Source: Paenibacillus nasutitermitis
GTDB taxonomy: Bacteria; Bacillota; Bacilli; Paenibacillales; Paenibacillaceae
Length of the DNA stretch: 64,000 bases
NCBI RefSeq assembly: GCF_014641075.1
Contig: NZ_BMHP01000002.1
Span: 1,860,001 to 1,924,000, forward strand
Direction: 5' to 3'
Positions 1 through 8,478 of this stretch are shown here, one piece after another. The notes beneath the pieces were generated by a model. That model searched no databases. It saw nothing but the letters and a program-made list of their open reading frames with translations, and was not told the origin of the DNA. How positions within the stretch are numbered: position 1 is the stretch's first letter; every line of letters begins with the position of its first letter. Position numbers and translations under genes: made by a program.

Positions 1-837
1 CAATCCCGCGGACAGCTTCTTGGCGGCCTTCAGCGCATCCTCCGCGCCGCCGCCGAGTTGCTTGCCCGCTGCAGCAAGCTTGCCCAGCCCGTCAGACATG
101 GACGCGGCTCCGGTACTCAAGACAGCGGTGCCCTTGGCAACCTGCGCCGCTCCCTTGTCAAGCGCTGCCGCTCCGTTTTGGAGCGCAAGTGTGCCGCTGG
201 CCAGCTTGCCCACGTTCTCGAGCAGCAGCGAAGCGCCGCTTGCCGCGTCGGCTGCGCCATCCTTCAGCTTGGCGGCCCCTTCGCTTGCCTTGGTAATGCC
301 ATCGGCAGCATCGCCGATCTGATTGAAAACCGCTTCCGCATACGATTTGGTCACTTCCTGGGACAGCTCCGCCTGCAGCTGATCAATGGCGGTATGGCCG
401 ATTTTTGCGGCCAGATAATTATCGCTGTCATTGGAGATATACTGGAGCGACGCCGGCTGCGGATTCTCATCGAGCAGCGTGGTGGCCTGCTTCGAGAAGG
501 AAGCCGGAATTTCAATCGCATAATAATAGTCGCCGGCTTCGAGTCCCTTCTCTGCTTCGGCCCGGTCGACAAAAGCCCAGTTGAATTGCTTGTTTTCCTT
601 CAGGTTTGCAACCAGATCGGAGCCAACAGCCAGCGTTTTCCCCTCAAAAGCAGCACCCTGGTCCTCGTTCACCACGGCAACCGGAAGCTCGCTAAGCTTC
701 CCGTAAGGATCCCAGAAAGCGCCGACCAGCATGCCGCTGTACATAATAGGAATAAACAAAATCCCGATAATCGGGATTAACAACTTGGGATTGCGAACCA
801 TACGGGAAATTTCCTTCCCGAATAAAGTAAAACCCAT
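1..837 (-). CDS. YhgE/Pip family membrane protein, C-terminus cut by window edge
   Basis: Only the first 279 codons are inside the window; the frame is open to base 1. The ATG at 837 has GGAGG exactly 8 nt upstream (846-850). Residues about 19-38 form a hydrophobic segment close to the N-terminus, followed by an extracytoplasmic-looking region. From about residue 185 there are Gly/Ala-rich repeats of the type GAAxLxxGxxxL, the signature of the YhgE/phage-infection-protein family. Members usually end in a block of five or six membrane segments related to ABC-2 permeases, which would lie outside this window. Function is unsettled; homologs are linked to ESX/type VII secretion, phage adsorption and envelope stress. 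A TetR gene lies upstream on the same strand, and a shared operator lies just before this gene. Confidence 0.88.
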   Translation of the reverse strand, partial: MGFTLFGKEISRMVRNPKLLIPIIGILFIPIMYSGMLVGAFWDPYGKLSELPVAVVNEDQGAAFEGKTLAVGSDLVANLKENKQFNWAFVDRAEAEKGLEAGDYYYAIEIPASFSKQATTLLDENPQPASLQYISNDSDNYLAAKIGHTAIDQLQAELSQEVTKSYAEAVFNQIGDAADGITKASEGAAKLKDGAADAASGASLLLENVGKLASGTLALQNGAAALDKGAAQVAKGTAVLSTGAASMSDGLGKLAAAGKQLGGGAEDALKAAKKLSAGL

Positions 838-869
838 CTTAACCGCCTCCGGAACAAAATATGAACAAA

Positions 870-892
870 TGACTGATTTGGTATATTGGTCA
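870..892. promoter_or_regulatory. Candidate TetR operator, copy A (upstream of the YhgE gene)
   Basis: Imperfect inverted repeat with arms TGACTGAT (870-877) and ATTGGTCA (885-892). A 23-bp site matching it at 21 positions lies in front of the TetR gene on the opposite strand. Its place 20 bp upstream of the YhgE Shine-Dalgarno sequence suits repression by the neighbouring regulator. Confidence 0.65.
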
Positions 893-961
893 ATATTACT
901 CAAAAAAAGAAGCAGCTGTTGACGCCTTGTAAGCCTCAAACCTTTTATTTGCCCACTTGCT

Positions 962-1549
962 TTAATTACCGACGCCGCTTTTCAGCAAAGCCGTAAAGTA
1001 GCCGGCGATATCCTCATGCGACAACGGCTCATGCTGATTGCTCCAATCCACGGCAAGCGAGATATAGAGCTTGAGCATAATAAAAGCTGTCAGCCCCGGA
1101 TCCACGGGACGCAGCTCCCCTTTATCGACAGCCAGAGCAACCTCCTGCTGGATAAAATGGACAATCGCCTGCTCCAGCTTGGCCGTCCCTTCCTTGGCCA
1201 TGGGAGTGCCCAGATCCCGGACTTCCTGGGACAGCTTGACGATGAGCTCATGCTTCGAACGGAAACGGAGCAGCTCATGCAGCACTTTCGCCAAATTATC
1301 GAAGAACGGAGCTTCGCGGTCAATGGTTCGCTCCGCCAGCGCACGCAGCTCGTGTGTCAGCTGCCCGATAATCTCATCGAACAGCTCTTCCTTAGTGGCA
1401 AAGAAGGTGTAAATCGTACCCTTACCTACAGAAGCGATCTTGGACACAAGATCCATGGTCGTCGCTTTATAGCCGAACATCGCAAACGAGCGGGCTGCCG
1501 CTTCGACTACCTGGAGCCGGCGGTCAACCGGAAGTTTCTTCTGATCCAT
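962..1549 (-). CDS. TetR/AcrR family transcriptional regulator
   Basis: The 195-aa protein has an N-terminal TetR helix-turn-helix (about residues 10-55: helix, then the stretch ending SVGKGTIYTFFATKEELF) and an all-helical ligand-binding half. I chose the ATG at 1549, which has an AAGGGGG Shine-Dalgarno about 9 nt upstream. An upstream TTG at 1597 and an ATG at 1570 lack such a site, and the TTG would lie inside the operator. The gene is 124 bp upstream of the YhgE gene on the same strand, and both carry the same operator, so autoregulation plus control of YhgE is likely. The inducer is unknown. Confidence 0.9.
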   Translation of the reverse strand: MDQKKLPVDRRLQVVEAAARSFAMFGYKATTMDLVSKIASVGKGTIYTFFATKEELFDEIIGQLTHELRALAERTIDREAPFFDNLAKVLHELLRFRSKHELIVKLSQEVRDLGTPMAKEGTAKLEQAIVHFIQQEVALAVDKGELRPVDPGLTAFIMLKLYISLAVDWSNQHEPLSHEDIAGYFTALLKSGVGN

Positions 1550-1590
1550 TTGCCGCCGCCCCCTTCTCATTGTGCTTTTATCTTCGAAAC

Positions 1591-1613
1591 TGACCAAAAT
1601 ACAAAATCAGTCA
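1591..1613. promoter_or_regulatory. Candidate TetR operator, copy B (upstream of the TetR gene)
   Basis: On the minus strand the arms are TGACTGAT and TTTGGTCA, differing from copy A (870-892) at two of 23 positions. It lies about 40 bp upstream of the chosen TetR start. A TTGACT hexamer at 1616-1621 (minus strand) just upstream may be the -35 element, so bound repressor would cover the promoter. Confidence 0.65.
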
Positions 1614-1780
1614 CTCAGTCAATGGATAAATAATAACATGTTCCGCTGCAGCAGGCAACCCCAGTGGGGCAAAAATTCGCCTAACAGATTTCTTCACCGC
1701 GCATTAGCTCCCTGTGCGGAGCGGGGTGACATATGTTGGCAGTCGGCCACAGGCCTGCATACAAAAGCGGTCCGTTCCCT

Positions 1781-1801
1781 GCATGGGACTCAATCCCATG
1801 C
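1781..1801 (-). terminator. Hairpin downstream of pyrE-like gene
   Basis: Perfect 8-bp stem GCATGGGA / TCCCATGC with a 5-nt loop, 9 bp after the pyrE-like stop. There is no clear U-tract, so terminator function is tentative. Confidence 0.4.
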
Positions 1802-1809
1802 CCGCTTTC

Positions 1810-2343
1810 CTAGGGCCGCGCCCCCAGCTCATTTAATTCTTCCATTGTATATAGAGTGTGCAGCCGGAGATTAATTTCCTCCAGGCGCTTGCGTCCCTGC
1901 GGGCTGCGGAGAATGACGCAAATCACATCTTCCACGATCGCCCCCGCTTCACGCAGCAGATTGACGCTCATGACCACCTGCCCCCCCGAGGTAATGACAT
2001 CCTCGATGACGCATACCTTTTTGCCGGCGACGTCAATTCCTTCGGCGATTTTACAGGTGCCGTGATCTTTTGCTTTTTTCCGCACAAAAGCGGAAGGGAT
2101 GCTTGTTTCCAATGAAAGCGCCGTAGTAAGCGGGATCGCGCCCATCTCGATGCCGGCCAGCACCTGCGTCCCGATGGGGATATAGGTGGACATCTCCGTA
2201 GCGATCATCCCGAGCAGCCGCGGATCGGATTCGAACATATATTTATCAAAGTATTCATTGGATATTTGCCCTGAACGCAGTACAAACTCGCCCGTCAAAT
2301 GGGAAACCGCATAAATTTCCTTCGCCAGCCATTCCTTCTCCAT
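1810..2343 (-). CDS. pyrE: Orotate phosphoribosyltransferase, short PyrE-like form
   Basis: Catalyses orotate + PRPP to OMP in pyrimidine synthesis, if the family assignment holds at the substrate level. The PRPP-binding motif VCVIEDVITSGG is at about residues 110-121 and the flexible-loop motif RKKAKDHG at 88-95. At 177 aa it is shorter than the usual Bacillus PyrE (about 210 aa), and it is not in a pyr operon; it follows kapB by 53 bp and is probably co-transcribed. The ATG at 2343 sits 10 nt after GGAGG; another ATG at 2352 directly abuts that site and is too close to use. A different phosphoribosyltransferase specificity cannot be excluded. Confidence 0.82.
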   Translation of the reverse strand: MEKEWLAKEIYAVSHLTGEFVLRSGQISNEYFDKYMFESDPRLLGMIATEMSTYIPIGTQVLAGIEMGAIPLTTALSLETSIPSAFVRKKAKDHGTCKIAEGIDVAGKKVCVIEDVITSGGQVVMSVNLLREAGAIVEDVICVILRSPQGRKRLEEINLRLHTLYTMEELNELGARP

Positions 2344-2396
2344 GCCCTTCATCCCTCCTCAAACGATTCAAGAACGTTCCCGCCGTTTCATCGAGC

Positions 2397-2792
2397 TTAA
2401 AGCTTATATTCATGCCGCAGCTGCTCCAGCTGCCCCAAGCCGCGCTCGGCCCAACGTTTCAAACGGTCCAATCCGGCAATTTCACTCTCAAGCGCCGCTT
2501 TGAGGGACTCTGGGTAAGAAGGGATCTCTCCCTTGTACGGTGCAAGATCACTGTAGGGAATATTCGTTTTTTCCGTGTAGCTGAGCGCCCGCCGTTCATG
2601 AAACAAGGGCACATCCGGATTTTGCGGATTATGCAAATCCCCCTGATCCGGATGCTTCAGCACGGCCAGCACCTTCACAAGCGCACGCGGTCCGCTGCCA
2701 GCTTCCATCACTTCCCCTATATATTCCCCCGTCTTATAGCGGATGGCTACTATGGACCCGGCTTCCGGAATAAATCTGTTTTGCTGCTGCAT
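2397..2792 (-). CDS. kapB: Sporulation phosphorelay protein KapB (kinase-associated protein B)
   Basis: This 131-aa protein matches the KapB family: an N-terminal beta-barrel-like part (GSIVAIRYKTGEYIGEV) and a C-terminal helical half (LKAALESEIAGLDRLKRWAE). KapB is needed for normal signalling from the sporulation kinases to the phosphorelay in Bacillus. There is no signal peptide or lipobox, so the old name 'lipoprotein' does not fit. The ATG at 2792 lies 9 nt after GGGAGG; the in-frame ATG at 2801 abuts the site and is unlikely to be used. It is the first gene of a probable kapB-pyrE unit. Confidence 0.82.
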   Translation of the reverse strand: MQQQNRFIPEAGSIVAIRYKTGEYIGEVMEAGSGPRALVKVLAVLKHPDQGDLHNPQNPDVPLFHERRALSYTEKTNIPYSDLAPYKGEIPSYPESLKAALESEIAGLDRLKRWAERGLGQLEQLRHEYKL

Positions 2793-2924
2793 CTTTTTCA
2801 TCCTCCCAGTCGTCTATAGGTTCATAATGAACGTTCATCGCGCATGGCAAGGAACTCCATGATTTCTTTACCTATTTTTTAGGATAAATTAAGGGACATA
2901 AGTGTGCAAGTCACAATTCCAATC

Positions 2925-2954
2925 TTGTGTTACACAGCCCTTGCATCGTAATAT
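2925..2954 (+). promoter_or_regulatory. Candidate sigma-A promoter for the MGDG-synthase-like gene
   Basis: TTGTGT (2925-2930), 18-nt spacer, TAATAT (2949-2954), about 20 bp before the start codon. It implies a very short leader. Confidence 0.4.
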
Positions 2955-2975
2955 AAGAAAGAGAGATTTTAATGC

Positions 2976-4166
2976 ATGTTGCTATCGCCGGTAGGAAAGG
3001 ACATCCCCTGGGACGATTTTTCCTATGCGGTCAGAAAAGTAGGTGAGAAGTTGCGTAAAAAAAGAGTGCTGCTGCTCTCTGAGGGGTTCGGTTCTGGTCA
3101 TACTCAAGCCGCTTATGCGCTGGCTGTCGGATTACGTGCGCTAAATCCCGGCATTTCTACCCGGGTCATCGAGCTCGGCAAGTTTTTGAACCCCGTGCTC
3201 GGTCCTTTAATTGTTTCCGCCTATCGCAAAACAGTCAGCAAACAGCCGAAACTGGTCGGCATCGTATATCGAAGACAATACAAGAAATCCTTAAACCGGT
3301 TTACCCAGCTTGCGCTTCACCGGATTTTTTATACCCATACATCTCAAGTCATCTCGCAGCTCAAGCCGGATTTAATCGTATGCACGCATCCCGTGCCAAG
3401 CGCAGTGGTCTCCCGTCTGAAACGTCTTGGTCTCAATGTGCCTCTTTACACGCTGATTACCGATTATGACGCTCACGGCACTTGGACCAGCCCGGAAGTC
3501 AACAAATATCTGGTATCCACCGCTCTTGTAAAGAAGAAGCTTACCGACCGGGGGATCCCGTCAAGCCGGATTGAAGTAACAGGCATTCCGGTTCACCCCA
3601 ATTTCTGGGAGACCCACGACAAAACTGAGCTCCAGGCCCAGTTCGATTTGAAGCCAATGCCCACTGTCCTTATTATGGGTGGCGGCTGGGGGATTATGTA
3701 CAGCGATAATCTGCTGGAGTATATGACGCGCTGGCGCGACCGCATCCAGATTATTTTCTGCGTGGGCAGCAATGACAAGGCCAGGGAGAAAATGCTCGCT
3801 GACCCGCATTTTCAGCATCCCAATATCAAAGTGCTTGGTTTCACGAAAGAAATCAGCAAGCTGATGGACGTGTCCGATCTGCTCATTACCAAGCCTGGCG
3901 GCATGACCTGTACCGAAGGCCTCAGCAAAAGCATTCCGATGCTCTTCTATGAACCGATTCCCGGTCAGGAAGAGGTTAACTGCGAATATTTTGTGGAGAG
4001 CGGTTTTGGCGAAATGCTTGTCTCTACGGAGACGATCGACAAATGGTTCGGACTGATTCAGGAGCCTTATGACTCCGTCCAATACCGGCGCAATCTGATG
4101 TCCAAGCGCAACCAGCATTATAACCCGATGCAATGCTCCCGTGCCGTCCTGCAGCTGATGCAGTGA
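2976..4166 (+). CDS. MGDG synthase / UgtP-like diacylglycerol glycosyltransferase
   Basis: The 396-aa GT28-type enzyme probably moves hexose from a nucleotide sugar to a lipid acceptor at the inner face of the membrane. The N-terminal MGDG-synthase domain contains SEGFGSGHTQAA (about residues 35-46), and the C-terminal GT28 half has the nucleotide-sugar motif KPGGMTCTEGLSKS (about 304-317) followed by PIPGQEEVN. Family members include Bacillus UgtP, which makes the glucolipid anchor of lipoteichoic acid and moonlights in cell-size control, and plant galactolipid synthases. The Shine-Dalgarno is weak (AGAAAGAGAG), so the exact start is less certain. The gene stands alone and is read toward the malic enzyme gene. 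Confidence 0.82.
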   Translation: MLLSPVGKDIPWDDFSYAVRKVGEKLRKKRVLLLSEGFGSGHTQAAYALAVGLRALNPGISTRVIELGKFLNPVLGPLIVSAYRKTVSKQPKLVGIVYRRQYKKSLNRFTQLALHRIFYTHTSQVISQLKPDLIVCTHPVPSAVVSRLKRLGLNVPLYTLITDYDAHGTWTSPEVNKYLVSTALVKKKLTDRGIPSSRIEVTGIPVHPNFWETHDKTELQAQFDLKPMPTVLIMGGGWGIMYSDNLLEYMTRWRDRIQIIFCVGSNDKAREKMLADPHFQHPNIKVLGFTKEISKLMDVSDLLITKPGGMTCTEGLSKSIPMLFYEPIPGQEEVNCEYFVESGFGEMLVSTETIDKWFGLIQEPYDSVQYRRNLMSKRNQHYNPMQCSRAVLQLMQ

Positions 4167-4330
4167 CGGTTTCTTTTTTTCCCTGCCGTCCCGGTCTGGT
4201 GCAAGGTACAGCTTTTTTTTGAAAAAAATGGGGTATGATTGAGCTGCCCCTGCATATCCTGCCGGTGATGGGGGTAAATAAACGGATATAGAGCTGTGTT
4301 TTCACAACCATTTAAAGGAGGTCAACGGGT

Positions 4331-5746
4331 ATGAGAAATGTGCCGATGGATGGGAAGACCATTATTCTTCGAATTGAGCTGGACACGCAAAAGGTATATT
4401 TCGGGGCAGCCGCCACTGCTATCGAACAGGCAGGCGGCGATATTATCGCCATCGATGTCATTCAGACCGGCCGCGACCGCACCGTGCGTGATTTAACCGT
4501 CAAAGTCAGTGAGGCGGCTACCAGTGAGCGGATAAGCGAAGCCCTTGAATCGCTTCCCGGGATCCGCCTGATCAATGTCTCCGACCGGACCTTCCTGCTC
4601 CATCTTGGCGGCAAAATCTCCGTACAGCCAAAAACGCCGATTCAGAACCGTGACGACCTGTCGCGCGTCTATACCCCGGAGGTTGCCCGAGTCTGCAACG
4701 CCATTCATGAGGACCTGTCCAAAGCTTATACCCTGACGATCAAACGCAACACGGTTGCCGTAGTCTCGGATGGAACAGCGGTGCTTGGCCTGGGGGATAT
4801 CGGCCCTTACGCGGCCATGCCGGTCATGGAGGGCAAAGCGATGCTGTTCAAGCAATTTGCCGACGTGGATGCGTTCCCCATCTGCCTGGATACCCAGGAT
4901 ACCGAAGCCATAATTGCCGCGGTGAAAGCTATTGCCCCAGGGTTCGGGGGGATTAATCTGGAGGATATCTCCTCGCCCCGCTGCTTCGAAATCGAACAGC
5001 GGCTGCGCGAGGAGCTGGATATTCCCGTCTTTCATGACGACCAGCACGGAACAGCCGTCGTTCTGTACGCCGGGCTGCTTAATGCGCTGAAGCTGACCGG
5101 AAGAAATATTGCCGACGCCCGGATTGTCGTTTGCGGAATCGGCGCGGCGGGAACGGCCTGTACCAAGATGCTGCTTGCCGGCGGGGCGCGGCATGTAACA
5201 GGCGTAGACCGCGAAGGGATTATCTGCCGGGATCATCATTACCCTAACGGAATGTGGCAGTGGTACGCCGAACATACCAATGAAGAGCGAAGGAACGGCG
5301 GGCTTGCCGAAGCGATCAAGGATGCCGACGTATTCATCGGCCTCTCCGCCGGAGGCATTCTGAAGCGGGAGCTGATTCAGAGCATGGCCCCTGACCCGAT
5401 CATCTTCGCCATGGCCAACCCCGAGCCGGAGATCCGCCCGGAAGCGGCGGAGGATATCGTCGCCGTCATCGCGACCGGCCGCTCCGATTATCCCAACCAG
5501 ATCAACAATGTACTGTGCTTCCCCGGGATTTTCCGCGGCGCGCTGGATTGCCGCGCAAGCTGCATCAATGAGGCCATGAAGCTGGCTGCTGCTGAGGCGA
5601 TTGCCTCTGTAATCAGCCAGGACGAACTGAGTCCGCTGTATATCATACCGAGCGTGTTCAACCAGCGGGTGGTTGAGGAAGTGCGCAGAAGAGTCGTACA
5701 GGCCGCTATTGCCAGCGGGGTCGCCAGGAAGCAGCCGCGCGAATAA
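4331..5746 (+). CDS. NAD(P)-dependent malic enzyme with N-terminal ACT domain
   Basis: Oxidative decarboxylation of malate to pyruvate. The ACT domain spans about residues 9-85 and is usually an allosteric amino-acid-binding module. The catalytic region has YTPEVARVC with the general acid Tyr114, the lysine region EGKAMLFK (Lys169), the metal ligands Glu211/Asp212 and FHDDQHGTA (Asp236/Asp237), and the Rossmann glycine motif GIGAAG at 269-274. The 471-aa length fits the ACT-bearing Bacillales form. AAAGGAGGT lies 8 nt upstream of the ATG. NAD versus NADP use cannot be read from the sequence with confidence. Confidence 0.93.
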   Translation: MRNVPMDGKTIILRIELDTQKVYFGAAATAIEQAGGDIIAIDVIQTGRDRTVRDLTVKVSEAATSERISEALESLPGIRLINVSDRTFLLHLGGKISVQPKTPIQNRDDLSRVYTPEVARVCNAIHEDLSKAYTLTIKRNTVAVVSDGTAVLGLGDIGPYAAMPVMEGKAMLFKQFADVDAFPICLDTQDTEAIIAAVKAIAPGFGGINLEDISSPRCFEIEQRLREELDIPVFHDDQHGTAVVLYAGLLNALKLTGRNIADARIVVCGIGAAGTACTKMLLAGGARHVTGVDREGIICRDHHYPNGMWQWYAEHTNEERRNGGLAEAIKDADVFIGLSAGGILKRELIQSMAPDPIIFAMANPEPEIRPEAAEDIVAVIATGRSDYPNQINNVLCFPGIFRGALDCRASCINEAMKLAAAEAIASVISQDELSPLYIIPSVFNQRVVEEVRRRVVQAAIASGVARKQPRE

Positions 5747-5872
5747 AAGGCTTCCCGGCCGCGTTCAAGGAGTTGCAAGCTTCTATCGAAAGAAGACGGC
5801 TTGAAGAAAGCAGCCCGGCGTTAAAAAGAGCTTTTTTTTCCTTCCAAAGATCGACCGAAGCGGAATACAAAA

Positions 5873-5900
5873 AAATCCGGGTCAGCAGGCTCCCGGATTT
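5873..5900 (-). terminator. Intrinsic terminator after the GT39 gene
   Basis: Stem AAATCCGGG / CCCGGATTT with a run of seven A's on the plus strand at 5869-5875 that becomes the minus-strand U-tract, 7 bp past the GT39 stop. It may also stop read-through from the malic enzyme gene. Confidence 0.85.
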
Positions 5901-5906
5901 CCTCTT

Positions 5907-7208
5907 TTAATGCAGCGTATTGGGGCTAGGCGCCCCGCTTATGCCCTGATTATTTTTGTTCCTTCTATCAATCAGCAGCACGATTCCCGCTGCTGCAAAA
6001 ATCACCAGCATACTCATCAGCGGATATCCATAACGCCCGAAAGTAATAAATGGAAGATGAATCAACCAATAATAGAGAAACGGAAGCAAAATCGGCAGCA
6101 TCTGTTTGAGTCGTTTATTGATCAGCAGCATCACAATTCCGGCGAATCCTGCCAGAACATAGAGCCAGTGGAGGACATTGATTGCAGGTCTTGGCAGGCC
6201 CGGTACCGGTCTGGAATAAAAAGGCGCCGAGAACAATTGATAGGTTTTGCCTGCCGTAAACCAATACGTATACGACACCGGCGTATGCTTGAAGCTGTAA
6301 GCAATGAGCCGCTGGGCGGCCAGCTTCTGCGAGTTGTCGCTTGGACCAAACAGCTTGCCGTCCTTGTATTCGGGATACTGCTCGAAGAATCCTTTGGGCG
6401 GATTGGCCCGCTTCACAAGCGCGCCAAGCAGCATGGGATTGCCGCTTGATTTGGTAAATGGAATAAACTCATTGAAATGCACATAGTTGCGGATCCACCA
6501 AGGGGACAACAGCGCCATGCTGCAAACGCCGACGATTGCGGTGTATTTCACAATATCTTTCCAGCTGTACCGGTGGACAAGCCACAGCACGAGCAGGCAT
6601 ACAGGGAACAAGGCGCTTTGTGGCTTTACATAACAAGCCAGACCCAGCATTAGGCCGACCCATACATATGCAGCTGCTGTTTTTTTGTTTATGGCATATA
6701 TAGTGCTGCATAACAGCAACAAAAGCAGCAATTTGAACGTCGATTCTGTTAGGACTGCGCCAGAAGCAAACAAATCAGGAATATAGAAAGCAGCTAAAAT
6801 AATAGCCACGAGTCCAACCCGGCTGCCAAACACTGACCTGGCAAGGATGAACAGCAGATAGATCGAGAAAGATTGCATGAGACACTGCAGCAGCCTGAAG
6901 GCTGTAACTCCCATATCCCGGTCATCCATGATGGCGATAAATCCACTTAGCATCAACGGAATTGTGGGCATAATAAAATTAGTAGGCAACGCGCCGCTAT
7001 TGTAAACAAGCGTATGGTCCTTCAACAGCACCTGCGCGGCATGAACATATTTGACATCGTCATTATTGCGTTTATCATAAGAACCGAGCAGGAAATGATC
7101 GCCGAGCCAAAGCACAACCGCCGCATTGACAATCAGGACAACCGCCATCACTGCATAAACCCATTTTCTTATCGCGGGTGTCTCAGACTTTAATGAAAAC
7201 AAACTCAC
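5907..7208 (-). CDS. GT39-type membrane glycosyltransferase (polyprenyl-phosphate-sugar dependent)
   Basis: This 433-aa integral membrane protein has about ten hydrophobic segments. Its first large outer loop contains YDKRNNDDVKYVHAA, in the position of the acidic catalytic motif of GT-C enzymes of the PMT/ArnT class (family 39). Such enzymes move a sugar from undecaprenyl-phosphate onto an acceptor outside the membrane. It is divergent from a GT2 gene followed by DUF2304 and an SMR-type flippase gene, the partners expected for a three-component glycosylation system. The start is ambiguous: GTG 7208 lies 4 nt after GAGG, and TTG 7202 would be better spaced. The acceptor is unknown. Confidence 0.78.
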   Translation of the reverse strand: MSLFSLKSETPAIRKWVYAVMAVVLIVNAAVVLWLGDHFLLGSYDKRNNDDVKYVHAAQVLLKDHTLVYNSGALPTNFIMPTIPLMLSGFIAIMDDRDMGVTAFRLLQCLMQSFSIYLLFILARSVFGSRVGLVAIILAAFYIPDLFASGAVLTESTFKLLLLLLLCSTIYAINKKTAAAYVWVGLMLGLACYVKPQSALFPVCLLVLWLVHRYSWKDIVKYTAIVGVCSMALLSPWWIRNYVHFNEFIPFTKSSGNPMLLGALVKRANPPKGFFEQYPEYKDGKLFGPSDNSQKLAAQRLIAYSFKHTPVSYTYWFTAGKTYQLFSAPFYSRPVPGLPRPAINVLHWLYVLAGFAGIVMLLINKRLKQMLPILLPFLYYWLIHLPFITFGRYGYPLMSMLVIFAAAGIVLLIDRRNKNNQGISGAPSPNTLH

Positions 7209-7312
7209 AACTCCTCTTCCGTAATAATGGTATTCAATATCGGACGAGTTCTATTATACTATATAAGGCCTGTTCAAAAGCAAATCCACTTATACTAAAG
7301 GATGGATCACCA

Positions 7313-8017
7313 ATGCCGCACACCAGAACCAGCGATATCCTGGTCATTATTCCCGCATACAACGAAGAAGCAACTCTCGCCAGAACCGTTCATGAGCTCA
7401 GACGTCATACGCCCTATGATTTTGTTGTCGTCGACGACGGTTCCAAAGACCGCACCCCCGACATCATCCGCAAGGAGGGATTCCCTTCCCTTCGCCATGC
7501 GGTTAATCTGGGAATCGGCGGTTCCATGCAGAGCGGTTATCGGTATGCCGACAAGATGGGCTATTCCTATGCTATTCAGCTGGATGCTGATGGTCAGCAC
7601 CGCCCCGAGGATATTTTCAAGCTGGTGGAGTATATGCAATCGAGCGGCTGCGATATGGTGATCGGTTCCCGTTTTGTAGAGCGGAGCGGCTATAAGGGCA
7701 GTCCTCTGCGTCGCTTCGGCATCTTCTACTTCCATTGGCTGGTTCGGCTGCTCACCGGCGTATCGATCTATGATCCAACATCGGGCTTTAGAATAGTCGG
7801 CCGCTCTACTATTGAGCAGTTCTCAAGAGCGTATCCTACCGATTATCCCGAGGTCGAGGTGCTGGTGAGCCTGTCCAAGCAAGGGCGCTCCATTAAAGAA
7901 ATCAGCGTGGAAATGCGCAGCCGCCAAGGCGGAACCTCCTCCATTAACTGGTCCAAATCAATCTACTATATGATGAAAGTGACGATGATTTCGCTCATTC
8001 GCAAAAGCTTCTCCTAG
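7313..8017 (+). CDS. Family 2 glycosyltransferase, DPM1-like polyprenyl-phosphate sugar synthase
   Basis: Likely makes undecaprenyl-phosphate-sugar from a nucleotide sugar on the cytoplasmic face. The 234-aa GT-A protein has VIIPAYNEE (11-19), VVVDDGSKDRT (38-48) and the DxD-type metal site DADGQH (91-96). It has no C-terminal membrane pair, unlike GtrB or CsbB, and resembles the soluble DPM1 core; the following small membrane proteins could anchor it. I chose ATG 7313 because the family fold starts there; longer frames run into the divergent intergenic region. It is the first gene of a run GT2 - DUF2304 - SMR flippase. Confidence 0.88.
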   Translation: MPHTRTSDILVIIPAYNEEATLARTVHELRRHTPYDFVVVDDGSKDRTPDIIRKEGFPSLRHAVNLGIGGSMQSGYRYADKMGYSYAIQLDADGQHRPEDIFKLVEYMQSSGCDMVIGSRFVERSGYKGSPLRRFGIFYFHWLVRLLTGVSIYDPTSGFRIVGRSTIEQFSRAYPTDYPEVEVLVSLSKQGRSIKEISVEMRSRQGGTSSINWSKSIYYMMKVTMISLIRKSFS

Positions 8018-8115
8018 CCCTAGACTTTCCAGCGGGGACTTGAGGCTTAACCGGAATATCCCGGCACTCTGACGCCGACCGCTGTACAAGCACCTCACAG
8101 AAAGGGACGCACTCT

Positions 8116-8478
8116 ATGAATCAAATCGTTTCACTTCTTATCACCCTGATGTTCCTAATTCTTATTATATCGCTTACGGTTACCCACCGGCTTAGGGACC
8201 GGTATGCTTTTCTGTGGCTGATCACCGCCGTCGCAGGTGTGATCGCGGCGATTTGCATTCCGCTGCTCAACAAGTTCGCTCTGTGGATCGGCATATACTA
8301 CATGCCGACTTTTGTTTTTATGATGACGATCCTTTTCATCCTCGGGCTGCTGGTGCGGCAGACGATCAGCTTGTCCAATCAGTCGGACCGTATCAAGACC
8401 CTGACCCAGGAGTTTGCCATGATGGAGAAAAAAATGCTGGAGATGCAGCACATAATCGAAGGACGTGAAACCCGTTGA
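8116..8478 (+). CDS. DUF2304 family small membrane protein
   Basis: The 120-aa protein has three predicted membrane helices (about residues 4-22, 33-52, 60-78) and a charged C-terminal tail with coiled-coil character (QSDRIKTLTQEFAMMEKKMLEM). DUF2304 proteins are recurrent neighbours of GT2 polyprenol-phosphate sugar synthases, which suggests an anchoring or flippase-accessory role; this is inference. AAAGGGA lies 8 nt before the ATG. The stop codon overlaps the TTG start of the next gene, so translation is probably coupled. Confidence 0.85.
   Translation: MNQIVSLLITLMFLILIISLTVTHRLRDRYAFLWLITAVAGVIAAICIPLLNKFALWIGIYYMPTFVFMMTILFILGLLVRQTISLSNQSDRIKTLTQEFAMMEKKMLEMQHIIEGRETR

Noticed and set aside
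58..780. 240-codon plus-strand frame at the left edge
   Set aside because: Antisense to the truncated YhgE gene, which has a proper start, Shine-Dalgarno and family repeats.
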